Notes: a model not told the origin generated them from the sequence alone. A DNA stretch of 64,000 nucleotides from Pomphorhynchus laevis (GCA_012934845.2 WNNJ02002572.1:1-64000), one strand, 5' to 3'; numbered from the stretch's first letter, positions 9,228 through 21,403 are shown. Translations and numbers: made by a program.

Positions 9228-11687
9228 ATGGGAAGTAATCAAGGACCTTTTTCACTGAATATCCTTCAGTGGAATTCGGGAGGTGCTTTCGCCCTTAGCC
9301 TTCTATCTGGTAGAGATGCAGATGTTATAGTCCTTCAGGAGACGCGGTCTATCCGTCTCCCCCAGGATATTACTCGATTTATCCCTAAGCACATATACAC
9401 CCACTTTACTCCTTACATAACCCCCCCTCACTCCTCTTCATCACAAGGTCTTTTAACCCTAGTAAAAAGCTCCTTAAGATCATCCCTCCTATTAAACTAC
9501 TCTTGTCCAGCCCTATCTTGTTTAGCTATATCACTTTGTAAGAACGGTAAGCGTATAAGCATAGCCAATGTCTATATTCGGCCAGGAGAAATTCACAAAA
9601 ACCGTGACCTCCTGGATCAAATATTGGGGAGCGGTTATGACATGTTACTTGGTGACTTCAACGACAGAACTGGTCGTTGGATTAATGCAGCACTCCGCAG
9701 AGCAAGGATCGACTATCTTATTCATAAACCACCTTCCCCAACCTTTTATTGCTCTACAACAAATTCTCTCCTCGACATATTACTGCTACATAAGATGTGG
9801 TTGTTGAAACCCATTTGCACCGAGCAGTCGCGTCAACAACAGACCACCTCTCATGACCTAATTCGCTGGCGGCTAGAGGACGATACGTTGCTTAGAAGAA
9901 GGTTTCACTTTGATCCTATTAGAGTGGCCTTCTTTCAGGCAGCTATCCAACTCTTCCCCAGAATTGGAATTGAGAGTTTGACCGAATTTAATTCCTACCT
10001 CTCATCGCAAGCTACCGCGATCCTTTCGACTACCTATAAAGGTCGAATATACAATCCTACTCCAACAAAGCTCAAGGTCCTAGCTAAAATGTTGCATTTT
10101 CTCAATCTCTCTGTTTCCGCCAGACATATCCTCTCGAATGAATATTGGAGCTCTAGATATAGGCTCCAGCTGAGCAGGGATAGGGCAAGCATTGCTCACC
10201 AAAACCCTTCTCAGGCTTCCTTCTAGAAGATATTCAAGAAGGAGAAATTTGTTTGCTGGAAGGATAGAGCCTTGGTTTGGATTGGTAGCATGGGCCTTGA
10301 CAAAGTTTTAGAGGAGTCACTTTCCTTACACAATTATGGAGCCACTCATTCTCCCCAACCAATCCCGCCTTGGTGTGACTTCAGGAGTAGGGACTTGTCT
10401 GTTACAGATATCCTTAACTCCTGGGGACCACTCCCGGGCACCTCCAAATCCCACGCGCCACTCACCACTCGTGTCTGTCAGCTTTTGACATACAGTCAGA
10501 GAAAGGAGGTCGCCATCACAATGCTATTAGCCTCTCCGTCTGACATAGCGGAAATCAACATCAGCCGTCGAGTTTTTTTACCTAAAAAGAGATTAATCAC
10601 TTGTCCTAAAGATCTGCGGCCCATCTCGATTCAAAACGCCCTCATATCCATCTACGAGAAAGCGCTTGCGCGTAGAATCCGCGTTCATTTATGTAGGCGT
10701 AATTTGATCCCACCGAGTTTTCATGGGTTTGTCAAAGGGCGCTCGGTCCATTCAGCAATTGGTGAAGTGCATCAGTTTTGTCAGGATAATAGTCATCAGC
10801 TTGCTGTGGCTGTTTTTCTTGATTTTTCAGCTGCATTTGACCGGATCTCCATTTCCTTCGTTATCTCCTCTCTCAGGTCCCTCGGGTTGCCTGCGAGAAT
10901 TGTTAACAGGGTGGAGATATTGTTGTACACCAAGCGGTTCTACTATGAAGACGACCCTGATGCGCGTCAGTTCTACCCTATTACAGGTGTACCTCAAGGA
11001 TCCCCACTTTCTCCTATCTTATATCTTGCTGCATCCATTGTATTATTCAAGAATTTTAAACGTGATCAACATCTAGTGGTATATGCTGATGATACCACAG
11101 CCTTGTTCTCTGGACGCAGGTGCAAAGATGTAATCTCTGACATCAGCCGTTTCTTTTTAAGATTAAAAGATCAGTTGCCCCCATCTAATCTTATTTTAAA
11201 CTCCTCAAAATCACAGGTGGTTGTCTTCAATGGCGTTCCTGCCACCAAAAAGAAACTTAAGAGACTAGCACTCTCTACACTCTCCTCCATTTTGCAGCAT
11301 CAACCACTCCCCATCTTCACGAGTCGAGTAAAATATCTGGGGTTCACCGTTACGGTGAATTGGTCGGCGAAAGCTGACCTGGATAGACTTAAACGTATCC
11401 TGAAGAAAGCTAGGTGGGCTCTGAAACGGGCCCAGCATCTGTCATTGAATGGGATAACCCAAGTGCGCCTCTGGGGTACTTGGGCTATCTCGGGATTAGT
11501 ATTCTTCTCACGAGGACGTCCCCCAGAACAAAGACTAAGGTTTCTCAAGCTCCTCATCTCGAGATTACCAACCATAGTCCGCCTTGACTGGACTCTTAGG
11601 TGTGTGAGAGACACCGAATGGTTCAGTCAGAGGGCGGCGCGCTGGTGCGGCCGAGGGGCTCAGATCCCTCTGGACCTGAGGCCGTGA
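9228..11687 (+). pseudogene. LINE-A ORF2: APE endonuclease plus reverse transcriptase, one in-frame stop
   Basis: One frame of 819 codons is interrupted only by TAG at 10224-10226 (codon 333), between endonuclease and RT. Endonuclease signatures, in order, are QWN (N16), LQET (E38), GDFND (142-146), LLDILLL (D183) and SHD (H209). RT signatures are RPISIQN, HGFVKGRS, motif A FLDFSAAFD (about 532), motif B GVPQGSPLSP (587) and YADD (619-622). The catalytic residues are all retained, so the stop looks recent. No RNase H or C-terminal zinc motif was found. Readthrough or reinitiation at 10272 could in theory give RT, but nothing shows this. Confidence 0.88.
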
Positions 11688-11810
11688 ATATAAGTTGAAG
11701 ATTCCAAAATACACGTCGTGAACAGTTTCTATTTTAAGTTGTCTTTTGCATGTTTTTGTTTCTTAAGTTTTTATCAGTTATATAGTTATTAATAAAACCC
11801 TTACTTACTG

Positions 11811-13055
11811 ACCGACAGTGTATGAATTTGATGCACTGCCACTACGTAACAATAGAGATTGGACTCGTTTTTAATTTCTCAATGTCAATTGTAAACAAAT
11901 TACAATAACATAATATAGATATTCTTTTCACGTTAAAGCTATTAACACCGGATCAAATGATAAACTACTGCTGATCCTTTGTAAATGATAACATAATTCT
12001 AATCGATCAAATGTAACGTAATTTTTTAAATCTAAAATAATTTATTAAAATTTATATACTAGCTTTATTAAATGTCAATCATATGTAAATTTAAAGTAAA
12101 CTGATTAAGTTTGATGCTAACTAAATTAATGTTATAAAACGGTTTCTTTTTGTTTTCTAATCATTTGTGATATTTGACTATTACAGATTGTCTTGATTAT
12201 AACTGTAGGCTAAATATCGTAATAAATAAGAAACATGTTTTATATATATTAAAGCAGGACGTAAGACGTTCTGATGTTTATGATTAATATCGCTTGGAAT
12301 AAATTTTACAATAAATTCCACAATTCTACAAATTGTGGGATTCTTCCAGAACTATAAACTGGATATGCTTAAATAAAAATGTGTAAACATATACTAAATA
12401 GTATTATACTTAGTAAAAATGTTAAGATTTAAACATATGTTCCCTATTTTATGCACTAAACAAAATCATGTAAATGTAAGTTTATAAATATAAAACATTT
12501 TATTAAAATTAAATAATTAATTTTATTAAATATCAATCGTTAATTAAATCAGCAAATCAAATTAATATATAACTTGTAAGAAATGTTCCACAAGCATATT
12601 TATAATCGGGTCGGTAAAAATATAAAAATTAATGCGAGCGTGCTAATTAAATTTAGCTTTATATATCCAGAAATGTTACACATTAATATAGATAGAGAAG
12701 AATTCATAAAAATGAGGAGTCATTATTTGTATATCAGGAAATGGCTTAATCGCAAACAAATAATGTAATTTTCCTCGACCAACTTGAATTTTTATGTGAT
12801 GATATAAGGTAAAGTATTCTTAAAACATCGTCAGCTTGGCAGCCTAGATTCGCAGGGCCGCATAGATGTCGATGAAAAAAGAATAAATTATAAACTCTGA
12901 AAACTATAAATGGATTATAGATGGATATATAAATCTACAAATATACAAAATATAGATGGATATACAAACGCCATGGAACAATCATCTAAATAATCACACA
13001 TAAACAACACATGTAACTAGTAAGCTACATTAAACTTATAAGTAAGCCCACATTG
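11811..13055. other. AT-rich non-coding spacer
   Basis: Begins with the right target duplication of LINE-A. I see no gene. A 61-codon frame at 12583-12768 has no recognisable motif and AT-driven composition. The phrase TGATCCTTTGTAAATG occurs both here (about 11972) and at about 6900, so the two may be pieces of one old repeat split by LINE-A. Confidence 0.5.
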
Positions 13056-13059
13056 CTCG

Positions 13060-16000
13060 CATCTGCAAAAACAAACGAATGATTACTGAAGTGAAAAGTA
13101 ATATTTTCATACTATACAAATTAAATATATTATACGCGAAAATCAATAATATATGCACATTTGAACTTACATATACTGGACGTTACCGTAAATAGTTAAT
13201 GAAGAGTTTGATACAAATATTGTATCTATCAATTCTCTAAGCAAAAAAAGTTATGATCGAAAATGAAACAAAAATTTGTAAGTAAAAAAGAAATTTTTGC
13301 ATTTCAAAGTTTGTTCTCAAAGTATTCAAATTTATTAAAATATACATTTGGTATGTTTATATAAAAGAATACAATAAAATTTTATAAAGCCGTTGATTTT
13401 TTTAAAGTGGTTGAAAACAAAACATATGTAAATAAAGTGATAAAGCTGTGCAAATTTTATTGTCGAGTGATCTTTAGCAAACAGTTAAAAGACCGAAACG
13501 TGAAATGCCGATATTGGATCAGTATCTAATCATGTCTATCAATACTAAATGTAGCGTACTGATGTTGCCTTATGATTCAAGCAAAGTACAGTCCCATCAA
13601 AATTTCAATTGTAACAACGACTGCGCAAATATATTAACTTAAAATCGTGAATGTATGAATTCACGATGTTTAAATTCGTGAATAAATGTCTGAATTTCAA
13701 AGTTTATTCTCAAACTATTCAAATTAATTAAAATATGTATTTGATATGTTTTATATAAAAGAATGCAATAATGTTTAATAAAGCCGTTGAATTTTTAAAA
13801 GTGATTGATAAAAACATATTTAAACAAAGTTAAAAATTTTGAAAAATATTATCTTAAATTATGAAAATATGTTCTAAATGCAAACTATTTAATTGATTAT
13901 TTACAAAATATTGTAGTCGACAATAATAACAAACGACCACTGATAAAATACCTATAATTTACGTTTACTTACAACCGATTAACAATACCAACAATATCCA
14001 ATAACGACGGTGACAATATTTTAGCATTGTAAAACCGTCTAAACGGATAAAAAATCATTCATTTGTGAATTAAACAGAATACTTAAATTAATCGTCGCAA
14101 AATAGAAATTCTAATTAGCAAAAACGGGTGTGGACCGCTATGAACGTAAACATACTGATATTCAGCCAGAAGATATACACGACGGCTAATTAACAACATA
14201 TTTGTAATCTCCTTAAGCTATGTAAACAATTTTTATTACTTCGTCAAATCAAGATAATAGAATCGGATAACCATTAAACTAAATGTTAGATAAGTGTGTC
14301 CAGTAATTAGCCAACAAGCCAAATGACGATTTTACATGTTCAACTAAAAGTAAATCTAAGCTAGCAGCTTTATTATTCTTTATGTTGTTAAATTATCTGT
14401 GCACTTTACAGGAGTAACTGGTAATTAAGCGAATCCGTGCAACAAAATACACTTTTTTTATCTTTCTTTAATGTTAAAAACATGTTAACAGTAAATTAAT
14501 TATATTTTATAAACAAAGCGTCTTGAGTGACATTGTTAAAGATATTGTTTTAGTATTAAGTAACATTTTTTAAATATTATGAATATATTATTACTTATTC
14601 TATTTATTTTTAAAAATTAACAATTATCGCTTTCTTAAATGGCATTTTATGAATTTAATAATAGAGTTTTTATCAGAATAAAATATCAGGGCGAAAATAC
14701 TAATTCTTAAAAATATATCATAACGATATTATTTAATAAATATAAATATGCAGTTATCACAGTATTTTTTTAAATCAACAAAGCGAATAGTGTTGATGCC
14801 CCAAATATCAAAACACAGTTTTTAATCATTTATAGATTCAAACGAATGAAAATAAATCACGTGTTAAGAAATAAAGCAACAAATTAAGAAACAAGCGTAA
14901 ATATACAGTTTCAAATCAATCAAATACACAAAATTTATGCTTTATCTTTTATGTATCAAGAAAAACGCGATATACAGGAAGTACATAAGATATTGCAAAG
15001 AAATTTCGAATGAAGTTTGTTTACAAAAAGTATTTTAATGCATTTATATAATTCAAATACAAACTACAGGTTAATATATTAATGTTAGTTAATCAAATTA
15101 TTGCTTTTTATTTGAGAAAGGTTTCGATTATAAGCTAATATAAATATACAATTATATTAAAAAACTTTGCTTGTATTTATAAAAACAAACGAATGACCTT
15201 GAAATAAAAAGAAATGTTTTAATAAGAAAAATTAATTATTTTGTATTGAGAAATTAACAATTAAAAATTTTACAAAATGAATTTTGTCTATAAAAAACAT
15301 TTTAAGTAAAAATATAAATGTTAATCAATCAAATTATTGCTTTATATTTGAGATATGTTTCGATTATAAGATAAGACTTATATAAGATAAGTCATCATTA
15401 AAATATACAAAAGGACTGCCGAATATACAGTCCTGTTGCAAACACCGATGCATTAGTCAAACAACAGCTAAAATTTTAATAAACAAGTCGATATGCGCAA
15501 AAGCAGCTATTTTTAAATTGTACCAAATTATTTTGGTTTGTGGATGATCGTTAGATAATAGTGTATATTTTGTTAGATGAATATTTTACATACAATGTAT
15601 ATATAATTATCTTTAATTTAAAACTCTCAGCATTCAATAAAGTATGTTCCGTAATCATATAATATTTCGAATAAAAATTAATCTAAATTTATCAAATTAT
15701 TAAAAATTTAATCAAGTTAATCAAATTTATTAACATTTAATCGAGCTAATCAAGTTTATAGCAATAACAGTGAGAAAAACACGCGTACGGATAGAACATC
15801 ATATATATTAAATATAAATATATAATTAAATATATATTTAATTATATATCGATATCTACATTATCTATAATTAAATGTATATATTAAATTATCTTAAATT
15901 TGTTGAATCATGTTTGTTTTTAATCGAAAACACACATTTTAATAAGATAATGTTATTAATAATAAAATATGTACATTAATTAAGCAGATAATTCATTCAT

Positions 16001-16560
16001 TAGAAAATCATTTAAACGAATACTCGTGATGCACCAGCATAAATTAAACATGTTGTAAACATCTATTTTGATCTCAATCTGTTCGATGTTAATCAAATCA
16101 AAAGAATATAACACGACATTAAGAAACAGGTGTAAATATAAAGTTGCATCTCAATCGGGAACACAATTCATAAAGAAAAACGCAATATACATGGAATCAT
16201 CGTAAAATATTGAAAGTAAATATTCCAGCAAATCAAATTATTCTAGTAAATCAAATTATTTTTATATTTTAAATGAGTTTCAATTATAAAGCAATGAAAA
16301 TGTACAATTAAATCAAAAAAACTTCCCTGTATTTAAATAGCAGATCTGGGAAATAAAAAGAAATGATTTCATGAGAAACAAATTAAATATGACACATAAA
16401 TCGGTAATTTAAATGTGATGACCCTTACACATTTCGGAAGTCATCTTTAATAGTCAATGGGGAATTTGATTCAAATCTCGCATCCGTAAATGCTCTAAAC
16501 ACAAAAATTAAAATTATAGAAATCGAAAAAAAAACAAAATATTTGATATACAAATAATTT
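13060..16560. repeat. Field of old, diverged AT-rich repeats
   Basis: Several pairs of related segments can be read by eye. About 13295-13440 is similar to 13690-13835 (shared TTCAAAGTTT, AAAGCCGTTGA). About 13060-13330 is similar to 16310-16560 (shared AGTTAATGAAGAGTTTGAT-like core and an A-rich end). About 14880-15230 is similar to 15315-15390 and to 16090-16330. Coding potential is absent. The shared order of blocks suggests a larger ancestral repeat unit, now strongly diverged. A 9-bp-stem hairpin lies at 13644-13667, and a 32-bp perfect AT palindrome at 15818-15849. Confidence 0.55.
13455..13640 (+). repeat. Repeat with degenerate hammerhead-like core, copy 1
   Basis: Aligns by eye with 20515-20740. 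The core boxes are mutated (CTAATCA at 13526-13532, TAAA near 13546). Perfect 7-bp arms, ATCAGTA (13518-13524) and TACTGAT (13557-13563), still flank them. In the second copy one pair of these arms differs on both sides (C-G here, A-U there). Any ribozyme function is lost here. Confidence 0.4.
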
Positions 16561-16681
16561 TAAATTGAATTTGAATGAGGATTGCGAAGGTGTAATAGCA
16601 TTTAAATTAGAAGAAAGATGGCAAAAACCAACGCAAAATTTATTAAATTGAATATTTCGATGCCTAGCTGGCATCATCTTC

Positions 16682-16755
16682 AGCAATTGTATTTTGCTAG
16701 AACAGTTATAAATTTTCTTCTTGAAGAAAATTTGTTCTAGCAAAATACAATTGCT
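16682..16755 (+). repeat. 74-nt near-perfect hairpin
   Basis: Arms of 22 bp (AGCAATTGTATTTTGCTAGAA plus C at 16682-16703, and the exact complement at 16734-16755) enclose a second 11-bp stem (16710-16720 with 16723-16733) closed by a 2-nt turn. The only interruption is a 6-nt bulge, AGTTAT, on the 5' side. ACAATTGCTAGAT recurs directly downstream. It could be a tiny MITE, a cruciform-prone site or a microRNA-like precursor; sequence alone cannot decide. Confidence 0.6.
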
Positions 16756-17592
16756 AGATAGTGATACAATTGCTAGATGGTCAAATGGTGATATAGCTGT
16801 ACTTTAATGAACTTTACAATAATTTCAATTGTAATTTATTTTAAAATAATTTATCATTATTAAATTTAGTTTTTATATTTGTAATTTAAAAAATAAAATG
16901 TTAAGAAAAAAGAAAGAGTTCATACTTATTATCACATTTGACCATTAATGCTACAACAAATCCGACCAAATATAAAGGAAACATTTTTATATGCGGTGGC
17001 ATTCGGTTCACCTAAACACAATAATTTATTCCTAGCAAAAACGACTTGTTTTAATTAAGCAATTTTAATAAAGTAAGCAATCGATTGGGATTTTAAACCA
17101 AATCAACAATATACAACTGAAGACATTGCAATAAAGTAATAATTAAAAGTATTGAATTATAATTATAATTTTAATGGTATAATGTTTTAATTAATTAATA
17201 ATTATATACATAATTAATTTCAATAGCTACAATAATTGAAAAAGGAAAAAGGGTTAGAAATCTCACTGTTTCACTCGATGTCTTTGCCCGACTTAATAAA
17301 CCTATGATGGGGATTTGGCGAGACACGCGAAAAGATGATGTGCTGTGAATTTGTAATGATGCTGACCTTACGAGTGAAAATACATTTTTAATTCTTAATT
17401 ACCCCATGTATTCATAGTGAGGTCGATCCGATTTCTTCCATTGAAGATTGCGCATTCTTCTTAAAAGCTGGATAGTTATGGAAACGGCATATTTTTAGCA
17501 TCGAAACTAATGGAAATAAAAAGGTTCTCTCAAATCTCGATTCACGCTTGCCATATTTCATGTATTCTTGATAAGACTATTTTTTAAAGAAT
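16756..17592. other. AT-rich non-coding spacer
   Basis: No gene or clear repeat recognised. About 17545-17575 shares GCCATATTTCATGTATTC with about 20265-20300, a short match of unknown meaning. Confidence 0.45.
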
Positions 17593-19130
17593 ATGATTTG
17601 GAAAATCACCAAAAGTTGTCGAGCTTTAAAGCTCCAACAGCGATTTAGCATTCACTTTTGCACATTTTTTGCAACAAAAGTCCAACACATATGTATTTAT
17701 AACAGAACAATAAAAATAAAGAAATTAAATAACAAAATAGAGAAAACCAAAGCATTTTACACAAAAGATGGCAAACATAATTTATGTTATATAAATATAA
17801 AATTAAAAAATAAAAAAATAATTTTGTTTATCATCAAAGGCTTTCGTTTATATTAATTTTAAAGTCAAGTCAGCTTTATTACAAACCATTAAGTTATCCT
17901 TTAGTTTGTTAAAATTAAACGCTGCTAATATCTCACGTTTAAACATGCTGGATTCTATTGATAATATAGTAGGTAGTTCCATCGAAATCAATTTTGTGAT
18001 CATTAAAAATGCTATGTTCAACTGAACGCTTTGAACGCCGTCTTAAACATTCCTTGTTTAATGTTTTCAATGCGATGGGTGTTTTGCGTTTTTACACTGA
18101 CCATATCAAAGTCAACCCCATAACTATAAGCCCAGGTGTCATCACAATCCTCATCACTGTCATTTCCAGTTCTGCTATCTGTAAGAGCATAATCACAATC
18201 GCTTTCGATTTCAGTTCTGTAATCAGAAAAGTCTCCAGATCGTTCATCATCATCGTTAATAGATCCCACGTTTATTCATCCATGAACTTACACAGTGCCT
18301 ATGCTTATATAGTTCATAAGTTACGGTTGTGATGAACTATCTGTCGAGGGCCATTATGGGACTGTGTATGTTCATGGATAAATCAATGTGGTATACCTAT
18401 TGACGATGCTCATGAACGATCTTGAGACATTTATGATTATAGAATCGAAACTGAAAGCGATTGTGATGATACTCTTACTGATAGCAGACCTGGAAACGAC
18501 AGTAATACGGATTGCGAGGACACCTGGCTTATAGTTCTGGGGTTGACACTGTGGATGCCTCTAATATTGTTGGTGTAATTTATGTTCTATCTGTTAACAG
18601 TAGCATTGACTTCAACAGTTGTAGGAATAGCTACCTAGCCACTATGGAGCTGATGGTGGACAACAACGATTATGGGAATTACTACTGTAGCTGGAAAAAA
18701 CAATAGTTCTACAGAGGCTTGTAGCTTCAGGTTGTGGTTGTTTCTTTAATACAGTAACATGTTGGAAATTCAAAAGAAAACAAACCTTGCTACAAAGTAA
18801 ACTTTAATTTTACAAATTGATTCCAAGTACTTTGTGTTTTTAATAAAATCGTTATTATTTGTTTTACATTCTTACTGTTTTGATTTGCTTGTCGTGTTTT
18901 GTTTGCTGCTGTCTCTACAATCGAAAATGTTACATGAAAAAGTGTTAGCAACGATTTTAATTCCAGCATTAATGTGCAAAACGACGAGAAACTTAATTCT
19001 TTTATTAATACAACATAATTTCAGAAACATTTTTAAACAACCAATAAAACCAAAAAAGGAAAAATCAAGAAAAATGATTAGTCAATTAAGTATATTCGAT
19101 GATGGCTTATCAAGCAAAAAAATAAAATAG
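17593..19130. repeat. Foldback-type composite repeat with inverted acidic-coding segments
   Basis: About 17710-18340 is nearly the same as 62218-62850 on the same strand. About 18120-18290 (minus strand) and about 18370-18560 (plus strand) are inverted versions of one segment. They translate to the same acidic peptide type (DSRTGNDSDEDC on minus). The left outer part is the reverse complement of the 4826-5345 repeat and the right outer part (about 18880-19000) is the same repeat in direct orientation, so the ends are inverted too. About 19005-19110 recurs at 58780-58870. No transposase was recognised. The acidic segment may derive from a transposase N terminus, which is only a guess. Confidence 0.65.
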
Positions 19131-19259
19131 AGGAGAACGTTTGTTTTGTTCGTAGAGAAATGCCATTAATTTTACAAGACTGGTTGCTACCACCAGCCTA
19201 CCATGTTATTGCCCATTAGAGCCGTCAACAAAATGCTGGCAGCATTTCCACATTGGATG

Positions 19260-20215
19260 ACGATGCTAACGTTTTGGAGGAGATATGAAGTAGCATGTGA
19301 ATCCCCTGGTAACGTGCTTCAATCTTTTACCTATCTCCTTTACAATAGCCAAAGCGGAAGAGCCAAGTGATCCACAGGTCTCTACTCCAAAAGGGCGAAA
19401 TTTATGGGACATGTTAAGTCGGAATATTTTAGCCGTTTCCGCTCTTCGGCATATGAAGCTGCTTTGCCTGCTCCGCCGGCTGCGTTCTAACATTGCTGGC
19501 TGCGAGAGTGCCACGCAGGTTGCGTTCCACATCAAACATTTCCCTTTATGCCAAGGGAAAATGGTGAGTCTATCAGGACGTCGACCTTCCGATCTGCCTA
19601 CATTGGCTGGATCTAGAATGTTTGGGACGTTGACAGTGTTGAGGACTCTGCTTATCACCGAATTTATTTCCGCGTGTTTAGGGAATCTGCCTCTCGAAAT
19701 TCTACATGCTAATCCGTGTTGTCCTGACTCGTCAACATACGCTCCACAATGACGTATGTGTGGAGTACATGTAAGAAGGCCTAGTCTTAGGAAAATGACC
19801 AATCTCACAACCTCGTCATCGAGCAAAGTTCCTAGGGCACCAATCGGAACTGTGTTTAGCCAAGCACCAGACTCACTTGTGGAGACCGCCATAATTCGCA
19901 CGCGAGATGACTCGCCTTCCGAGCCTTCAATTAAAGATTAATTAGCTCGTTTAACGATGGAAGTGTCCCAAGCGAGATGTTTATGGCTATTAATCCGTGC
20001 CTTACTGATACCCATCTTGGCCAACCAAGTTAAGTAGCTAGCGTCAAAATGTGGGCAATGTGTAGAACATTTTAAAAGAATGTTGACGCAGTCCTTCTTT
20101 ACCACTACAGACTATAAAAAGCCGGAAGAGCAATGTCCGCTGAACTGTGTATGCCCAAACCACCGATCAGCACAGGCAATGAAGCTTTACGCAAAGAATC
20201 GTTCGTTATCGCGCG
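19260..20215 (-). pseudogene. Relic of an RLE-type LINE, C-terminal part
   Basis: The main open frame (19901 to 19266, minus) reads SGAWLNTVPI, a CGAYVDESGQHGLAC-type Cys/His motif, and RPDRLTIFPWHKGKCLMW. That combination matches the C-terminal zinc motif and restriction-like endonuclease region of a widespread animal RT family. Further upstream on the minus strand (to about 20215) weaker blocks such as LAKMGISKARIN continue the match with stops and shifts. The RT core is missing, so this is a fragment or 5'-truncated copy. It differs from the RLE LINE at 59354 and is a separate lineage. Confidence 0.6.
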
Positions 20216-20514
20216 ATTTGTGATGCGGGATAAATATTTTTTCAGTCAACCATCGACCTTATAGAGTTCCACGTACATGTTTCATGTATTCGCCATATTT
20301 CATGTGGCGAATATTTTATGCTAATTTTCAATCAACTCTAATACATTTTTTCTACTTTTTATAATTTGACAACATGCAAAACAAGAAAATATTATTAAAA
20401 ATTTAGAGAAAATAAATTTATTTTTTAAATAAATTTATTAAATTTTCTGATATAATTGAAAATCAGAAATGATTTCAATTAAATTTGTAAAATGTAAGAC
20501 CAAAGTCTTTTATT

Positions 20515-20917
20515 AAATATAAATGTCAATAAAGCAGACGAGTTGAATAATCATCAGAAAACATTTAAAGAACCGAAACGTAAAACTTAGATATTGGATA
20601 AGTAGCTGATGAGGTCCACCAATACTGAAATGTAACTTACCACTGTTGGCGTATTTAATGAAAGGATTGAAGTGGCGTGCAGAATAAAAATAGTCATTAA
20701 AATTTCAATGGTAGCAATGAGTGCACAGACATATCAACTTATTATATACTTTGTATTAGAATAAGATACAGTAAATAATCAATTTTAATTAATGGAAATA
20801 CGTCATAAGCATGTATTTAGCCTTGTTGCTACGTTGAGTCGTATGATATACAACCGAAATCTGACAGCCTTTCAGTTCCTATTGATGACATATAATTCTT
20901 AATCTGATACATCGTAT
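20515..20917 (+). repeat. Small element joining a hammerhead-like motif and a PLE 3' domain
   Basis: The left part (20515-20740) aligns with 13455-13640 and contains CTGATGA (20606-20612) and GAAA (20627-20630) with hammerhead-like spacing. They are flanked by pairing arms GG-TAAGT and ACTTACC (one bulge). The right part (20740-20917) is a diverged version of the PLE 3' domain: ATACTTTGTATTAGAATAAG, the AAATACGT/ATGTATTT-type hairpin, CCGAAATC and TTGATGA in the same order. It encodes no protein. It could be a non-autonomous partner of a PLE, comparable to small ribozyme-bearing retroelements. Confidence 0.45.
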
Positions 20918-21091
20918 GGATTAAAGGAGAAAAGAAATTATTTTTGATATTTCGCTTACTTCTGTTTCAATCTTAAGGAAATTACTGAAGATAAAAATCA
21001 CTGAAAATTTCTGAAGATGCTAACAGAAGTTAGCAAAATATCAAAAATAATTTCTTCTTTCCCTTGATCCAGCTCTAATAATTATTTATAA
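20918..21091. repeat. MITE-like inverted repeat, copy a
   Basis: The two halves are complementary. The left arm reads GATTAAAGGAGAAAAG, then AATTATTTTTGATATTTCGC. The right arm reads GCTAACAGAAGTTAGC, AAAATATCAAAAATAATTTC, then CTTTCCCTTGATCCAGCTC and AATAATTATT. The same family occurs at 21345, 29719, 40514, 52205, 52590 and 58016, about 130-215 bp each. Non-coding. No target duplication settled. Confidence 0.75.
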
Positions 21092-21344
21092 ATACACGAA
21101 ATGTGTCAATCTTAAGTGTACTAAAACTCCCACGGATAATCCCAGAAATTCAAATAGCTTTAGCACATGTAGCCTCGGTATTTTTCTTAGTACTAATATT
21201 ATCTCATACACCACCACTCCCGAATCGCGATATTCACTAACGATTAGAATGATTTGTGGATCAATCAAATAATTAGTTGACGGAAGATTGTTGCCTATAT
21301 GCATGTGAGCACATTTCGCAATATTAATAACTAAACAACATTCA

Positions 21345-21403
21345 AATTACAGAAGTAATTTTCTAAAGATGCTAACAGAAGTTAGCAAATATCAAAAATA
21401 ATT
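21345..21403. repeat. MITE-like inverted repeat, fragment b
   Basis: Only the right arm core remains (AGATGCTAACAGAAGTTAGC then AAATATCAAAAATAATT). It is cut off at 21403 by the LINE-A fragment, whose left target duplication candidate AAAATAATT (21395-21403) overlaps the arm. Confidence 0.65.

Larger units (their letters stand above)
7963..11810 (+). mobile_element. LINE-A: full-length two-ORF APE-type non-LTR retrotransposon
   Basis: The element is bracketed by the 9-bp direct repeat ACCGACAGT at 7954-7962 and 11811-11819, a plausible target-site duplication. It has a 25-bp leader, ORF1 (7988-9193), a 34-bp gap, ORF2 (9228-11687) and a short 3' UTR with AATAAA near 11791 and a TTAC-repeat tail. 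It is much GC-richer than its flanks. The architecture resembles Jockey/R1-group LINEs, but there is no RNase H domain and I do not assign a clade. Relatives lie at 21404-21791, 27245-28975, 34047-34782, the duplicated copies, and 52983-57740. Confidence 0.88.

Noticed and set aside
12583-12768. 61-codon ORF in the spacer
   Set aside because: No motif, AT-driven composition, no neighbouring signals.
13644-13667. 9-bp-stem hairpin as a transcription terminator
   Set aside because: No transcription unit nearby and no bacterial context.
18018-18269. Acidic minus-strand ORF as a host gene
   Set aside because: Present in several copies and in both orientations, with no complete gene structure. 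It is part of a repeat.
19297-19752. 151-codon plus-strand ORF
   Set aside because: Lies opposite the RLE-type nuclease relic, whose minus-strand frame has the recognisable motifs.
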